Source: an uncultured Lachnospiraceae bacterium
GTDB taxonomy: Bacteria; Bacillota_A; Clostridia; Lachnospirales; Lachnospiraceae
Reading direction: 5' to 3'
Length of the DNA: 17,401 nucleotides
NCBI GenBank assembly: GCA_902780985.1
Contig: CACZHN010000030.1
Location: 1 to 17,401, forward strand
Shown here: piece after piece, positions 14,792 through 17,401 of the stretch
How positions within the stretch are numbered: the stretch's first letter is position 1
Layout of the letters: every line of letters begins with the position of its first letter
Program-made: the position numbers and the translations under genes
Notes under the pieces: generated by a model
Database searches by the model: none
What the model was told of the DNA's origin: nothing
Seen by the model: only the letters and a program-made list of their open reading frames with translations

Positions 14792-15952
14792 TTATTCAGC
14801 TTCTGTAGCAGCCTCTGTAACTTCTTCTGTAGCTGCTTCTGAAGAAGCGTCTGTAGGTGAACCTGGTACTGCGTTTTCATAGAGGAAGTTTACAACCTTC
14901 TCTTCGAGAACGAGCATGTAGTAATCCTCGTCTTCGTATCCGTACTGCTTATTCATTTCATTTACATCAGAGAATCCTGCTGTTTCAAGCATTTCCTGGA
15001 TCTTAGCGTTATGCTCTTCATCAGAACATGAGATTCCCTCTGCGTTAGCGATTGCTACGACTACCATCTTCTCACGGATGTATCCTTCGATAGACTCCTT
15101 AAGGAACTCCTGGAAAGATGTTGCATCATATCCGTAGTAGTAGGAGAGAAGTGTCTCAAGATCTACACCGTTTGATGCTGCGTAATCTTCGTACATTGCC
15201 GTAACCATATCGATACGATCCTGGATCTCCTGCTCAGGATACTCGATGATAGTTGTCTGATCTATAACTGTCTGAAGTACTGCATGCTTGTCAGAATCAA
15301 GAGCGCTTTCGTTCTTCTGCTGCTGAAGCTCTTCTCTTGTTCCCTGCATGAACTCGTCGAGAGTCTGGTACTTATCCTGTGTTGCTGTCTTGATGAATTC
15401 ATCATCTACAACAGGTGTTATGTCTTCACCCTGAATATAGTTGAGAGTTGTTTCAAATCTTGCGTCCTTGCCTGCAAGATCTGCTTCGTAATCATCAGGG
15501 AAGGTTACATTTACATCAAATGTTTCGCCCGGCTTATGACCTACGATCTGCTCGTCGAAGTGATCGATATAACCGCTGTTTCCCAGAGTGATGGTTGTTC
15601 CCGCACCCTGTGTGTTACCACCGTCGAAAGCTGTATCGCCGATGTAACCTACAAAGTCGATGTTTACCGCATCGCCCCATGTAGCAGTACCTGTTGTAAT
15701 CTGCTCTGATGTTGTATTCTGGTATACAAGGTAATCAAGTTCGTGCTGAACATCCTCGTCTGTTACTGTTGTGTCGGTTTTTGCATAGGTTATACCTTTG
15801 TAGTCGCCGAGCTTAACAAGGCTGCTGTACTCCTTCTTCATCTGCTTTACTACGTCACCGTCGTTTGCTGTTCCTGCGCCGCATCCGCTGAATGCGGTGA
15901 GAAGCATGGCTCCTGCTAATGCTGCACATAAACGTCTGAATTTTAACTTCAT
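14792..15952 (-). CDS. Lipoprotein with trigger-factor-like FKBP domain (putative extracytoplasmic foldase)
   Basis: A 386-aa secreted lipoprotein. It has a signal peptide (MKLKFRRL, then a hydrophobic stretch) and a lipobox ending FSGC, with the lipid-carrying cysteine at C24; Phe at -3 is not the usual Leu. An FKBP-type prolyl isomerase domain follows (about 90-175: GDAVNIDFVGYIGD, FDGG, GYIDHFDEQIVGHKPGETFDV, FPDDYEADLAGKDARF), which closely resembles the middle domain of trigger factor. Residues about 180-365 are acidic and helical, like the trigger factor C-terminal chaperone arms. The N-terminal ribosome-binding domain of true trigger factor is missing, so this is not tig. A low-complexity Glu/Ala/Thr tail (about 370-386) ends the protein. 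RBS AGGA at 15966-15963 is near the ATG. It probably helps fold exported proteins at the outer face of the membrane; isomerase activity is unproven. Confidence 0.88.
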   Translation of the reverse strand: MKLKFRRLCAALAGAMLLTAFSGCGAGTANDGDVVKQMKKEYSSLVKLGDYKGITYAKTDTTVTDEDVQHELDYLVYQNTTSEQITTGTATWGDAVNIDFVGYIGDTAFDGGNTQGAGTTITLGNSGYIDHFDEQIVGHKPGETFDVNVTFPDDYEADLAGKDARFETTLNYIQGEDITPVVDDEFIKTATQDKYQTLDEFMQGTREELQQQKNESALDSDKHAVLQTVIDQTTIIEYPEQEIQDRIDMVTAMYEDYAASNGVDLETLLSYYYGYDATSFQEFLKESIEGYIREKMVVVAIANAEGISCSDEEHNAKIQEMLETAGFSDVNEMNKQYGYEDEDYYMLVLEEKVVNFLYENAVPGSPTDASSEAATEEVTEAATEAE

Positions 15953-15971
15953 TTCTGTGCTGTCCTTTCAC

Positions 15972-15999
15972 AATATAAATATGTAGTTATTTTTGCCAA
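15972..15999 (-). promoter_or_regulatory. Candidate promoter of the lipoprotein gene
   Basis: On the minus strand TTGGCA (15999-15994), 16-nt spacer, TATATT (15977-15972). The -10 is only 19 nt from the ATG, which would place the transcription start almost at the ribosome binding site, so a start further upstream is possible. A 6-bp inverted repeat GTTATT/AATAAC (15986-15991 and 15998-16003) overlaps the -35 region. Confidence 0.35.
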
Positions 16000-16038
16000 T
16001 AACTTGATTATGATAGCACAACAATGCACAAAAATAAA

Positions 16039-16067
16039 GTGAAAAATCCGTAAACAAAGGGTATAAT
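16039..16067 (+). promoter_or_regulatory. Promoter of dut
   Basis: GTGAAA (16039-16044), 17-nt spacer, perfect TATAAT (16062-16067), giving a predicted start near 16074 and a leader of about 26 nt. It is divergent from the lipoprotein gene, with which dut shares a 147-nt intergenic region. Confidence 0.5.
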
Positions 16068-16099
16068 CATATTTAGTTTTGAAATGAGGAGGAACGGAT

Positions 16100-16546
16100 A
16101 TGGTACAGGCTGTACAGGTGAATATTAAGAAACTCAGTGACGGGGCGGTGATCCCTTCTTACGGAACGGATTTTGCCGCAGGAGCGGATCTGTACGCGTG
16201 TGCGGATGCACCGGTAGAGATAGGCACGGGTCAGACGGTAATGATAAAGACCGGAATAGCCATGGAGATTCCGGAAGGCTATGCGGGACTTATATATGCC
16301 AGAAGCGGACTGGCGACCAAGAAAGGGCTGGCGCCTGCCAACAAGGTAGGAGTTGTGGATTCGGATTACAGAGGTGAGATCATGGTATCGCTTCATAATC
16401 ATTCAGAGATCCCTCAGGTCATCGAACCGGGCGAGAGAATAGCTCAGATGATAATCACGCCTTACATAAGAGGCATGTTCAATACAGTGGACGAACTGTC
16501 CGACACGGAGAGAGGAAGCGGCGGCTTCGGCTCCACAGGAAAGTAA
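16100..16546 (+). CDS. dut: dUTP diphosphatase (trimeric dUTPase)
   Basis: Hydrolyses dUTP to dUMP and pyrophosphate, keeping uracil out of DNA and feeding thymidylate synthesis. The 148 aa match the trimeric family length. All five motifs are seen in order: AGADLYA (1), ARSGLATKKG (2), VGVVDSDYRGEI (3, with the catalytic Asp), PGERIAQMII (4) and RGSGGFGSTGK (5, the C-terminal arm that closes over the active site). RBS AGGAGG at 16087-16092 lies 7 nt before ATG. The gene stands alone as a single-gene transcript between its own promoter and a strong terminator whose left arm begins in the stop codon. There are no prophage genes nearby, so a cellular dUTPase is more likely than a phage one. Confidence 0.96.
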   Translation: MVQAVQVNIKKLSDGAVIPSYGTDFAAGADLYACADAPVEIGTGQTVMIKTGIAMEIPEGYAGLIYARSGLATKKGLAPANKVGVVDSDYRGEIMVSLHNHSEIPQVIEPGERIAQMIITPYIRGMFNTVDELSDTERGSGGFGSTGK

Positions 16547-16598
16547 AAAACAGGCTCCGAGATCACACAATATAATGGTGACTCGGAGCCTGTTTTTT
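16545..16598. terminator. Long bidirectional terminator shared by dut and pta
   Basis: A perfect 17-bp stem (16545-16561 with 16582-16598: A6-CAGGCTCCGAG against CTCGGAGCCTG-T6) is extended by four more pairs (TCAC 16563-16566 with GTGA 16578-16581) after a single-base bulge. The apical loop is 11 nt. T6 tracts occur on both strands, so it ends dut on plus and pta on minus. Confidence 0.93.
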
Positions 16599-16616
16599 AT
16601 TTTCTATATGTCTATG

Positions 16617-17401
16617 CTATTTCTGGCAAGCCTGAGCGGCTGTGATTATAGCCATTGAATATACTTCCTGTGCTGTACATCCACGAGAAAGATCGTTGAT
16701 AGGTGAGTTAAGTCCGAGGAGGAGTGGTCCGTATGCCTCGAAGTTACCTAATCTCTGAGCAATCTTGTAACCGATGTTACCTGCGTTGATGTCAGGGAAG
16801 ATGAATGTATTTGCATGTCCTGCAACTTCAGAACCCGGAGCCTTCTTCTTTGCTACATTAGGTGATACGGCAGCATCGAACTGAAGCTCACCGTCGATAG
16901 GAATATCAGGAAGAAGTTCCTTGGTACGCTCAGCAGCGTTGCGCATTTTATCTACGCTCTCATCCTTAGCAGATCCCTTAGTAGAGAAGCTGAGGAATGC
17001 AACCTTAGGATCGATACCGAAGAGTTTAGCACACTTGATAGTCTCCTGGGCAATCTCTACGAGATTATCCTCAGTAGGATTGATTGTGATAGCGCAGTCA
17101 CCCATAGCGAGTACTTCATTTCCGCCTGTTGCATTTGGGCGAACAAGGATGAAACATGAAGTAACGATGTTGTTGCCCGGCTTTGGCTTGATAAGCTGGA
17201 AAGCAGGTCTTACTGTGTCGGCTGTTGAATATGACGCACCACCGAGAAGACAGTCTGCAAGGCCCATCTTTACAAGCATTGTACCGAAGTAGTTGTTGGA
17301 CTTAAGAGCTTCCTTTGCTGATTCTGGTGTAGCACCCTTGTTTTTACGAATCTCAACAAAAGCATCAACCATCTCGTCTATTTTATCGTAGTTGTTTGGG
17401 T
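16617..17401 (-). CDS. pta: Phosphate acetyltransferase, 5'-truncated by window edge
   Basis: Interconverts acetyl-CoA and acetyl phosphate, the first step of acetate and ATP formation with acetate kinase in fermenting cells. The frame runs from the right edge (residues KNYDKIDEMVDAFVEIRK) to the TAG at 16619-16617; the Met at 17372 is internal. About 261 of roughly 330 residues are present. Family landmarks: KMGLADCLLGGASYSTADTVRPAFQ, ILVRPN-type strand, GDCAITINPTEDNL, AFLSFSTKGSA, DGELQFDAA, the NTFIFPDINAGNIGYKIAQR signature, GPLLLGLNSPINDLSRGC at the C-terminus. It stops at the shared terminator, so no ackA follows it; an acetate kinase gene, if linked, would have to lie upstream, outside the window. 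Confidence 0.96.
   Translation of the reverse strand, partial: PNNYDKIDEMVDAFVEIRKNKGATPESAKEALKSNNYFGTMLVKMGLADCLLGGASYSTADTVRPAFQLIKPKPGNNIVTSCFILVRPNATGGNEVLAMGDCAITINPTEDNLVEIAQETIKCAKLFGIDPKVAFLSFSTKGSAKDESVDKMRNAAERTKELLPDIPIDGELQFDAAVSPNVAKKKAPGSEVAGHANTFIFPDINAGNIGYKIAQRLGNFEAYGPLLLGLNSPINDLSRGCTAQEVYSMAIITAAQACQK

Noticed and set aside
16571..16576. TATAAT in the loop of the dut/pta terminator
   Set aside because: No -35 box at the right distance, and no gene that it could serve; A/T-rich loop by chance.

Overview
The window looks like a piece of chromosome from an anaerobic Firmicute of class Clostridia, most likely family Lachnospiraceae (Butyrivibrio/Roseburia-like). The reasons are a SCIFF peptide with its radical-SAM maturase, the strong AGGAGG ribosome binding sites, several c-di-GMP proteins, and protein styles typical of that family (long-form IleRS, a lipoprotein trigger-factor relative). 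This assignment is inference from protein style; no marker RNA gene is present. There are no mobile elements, CRISPR arrays, tRNAs or rRNAs that I can see. The gene content is mostly conserved chromosome.

Layout. (1) 1-5256, plus strand: the 3' part of ileS, then glgP (glycogen/starch phosphorylase), 43 nt apart. (2) 5264-8444, plus strand: a RiPP operon with its own promoter. It holds a 48-residue SCIFF precursor gene too short for routine ORF calling, a hairpin between precursor and maturase, the SCIFF radical-SAM/SPASM maturase, and a PLP-dependent Orn/Lys/Arg-type decarboxylase that starts at the end of the maturase gene. (3) 8449-13384, plus strand: a cyclic-di-GMP region. A palindrome and promoter precede a PAS + degenerate GGDEF + EAL protein, a membrane protein with degenerate GGDEF + EAL, and a small DUF1653 protein joined by an ATGA overlap. 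After a second clear promoter comes a separate protein with an intact GGDEF motif. (4) 13418-15999, minus strand: O-acetylhomoserine sulfhydrylase and, upstream of it, a lipoprotein with an FKBP/trigger-factor-like fold. (5) 16039-17401: dut (plus) facing the 3' part of pta (minus) across a long shared terminator.

How the genes fit together. The c-di-GMP region pairs two probable phosphodiesterases, whose own GGDEF sites are destroyed, with one probable cyclase whose GGDEF motif is intact. Opposing activities are therefore encoded side by side under separate promoters. The SCIFF operon makes more precursor than maturase if the intergenic hairpin partly terminates transcription. The rest is housekeeping: translation, storage-glucan breakdown, sulfur assimilation, extracytoplasmic folding, dUTP removal and acetate metabolism.

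The most interesting point is the SCIFF precursor. It keeps the six canonical cysteines but has Gly where the Thr that accepts the known Cys32-Thr37 thioether should be, and it has a seventh Cys at position 13. Its maturase carries an extra Cys-rich C-terminal tail. Together these suggest a variant cross-link chemistry or topology.
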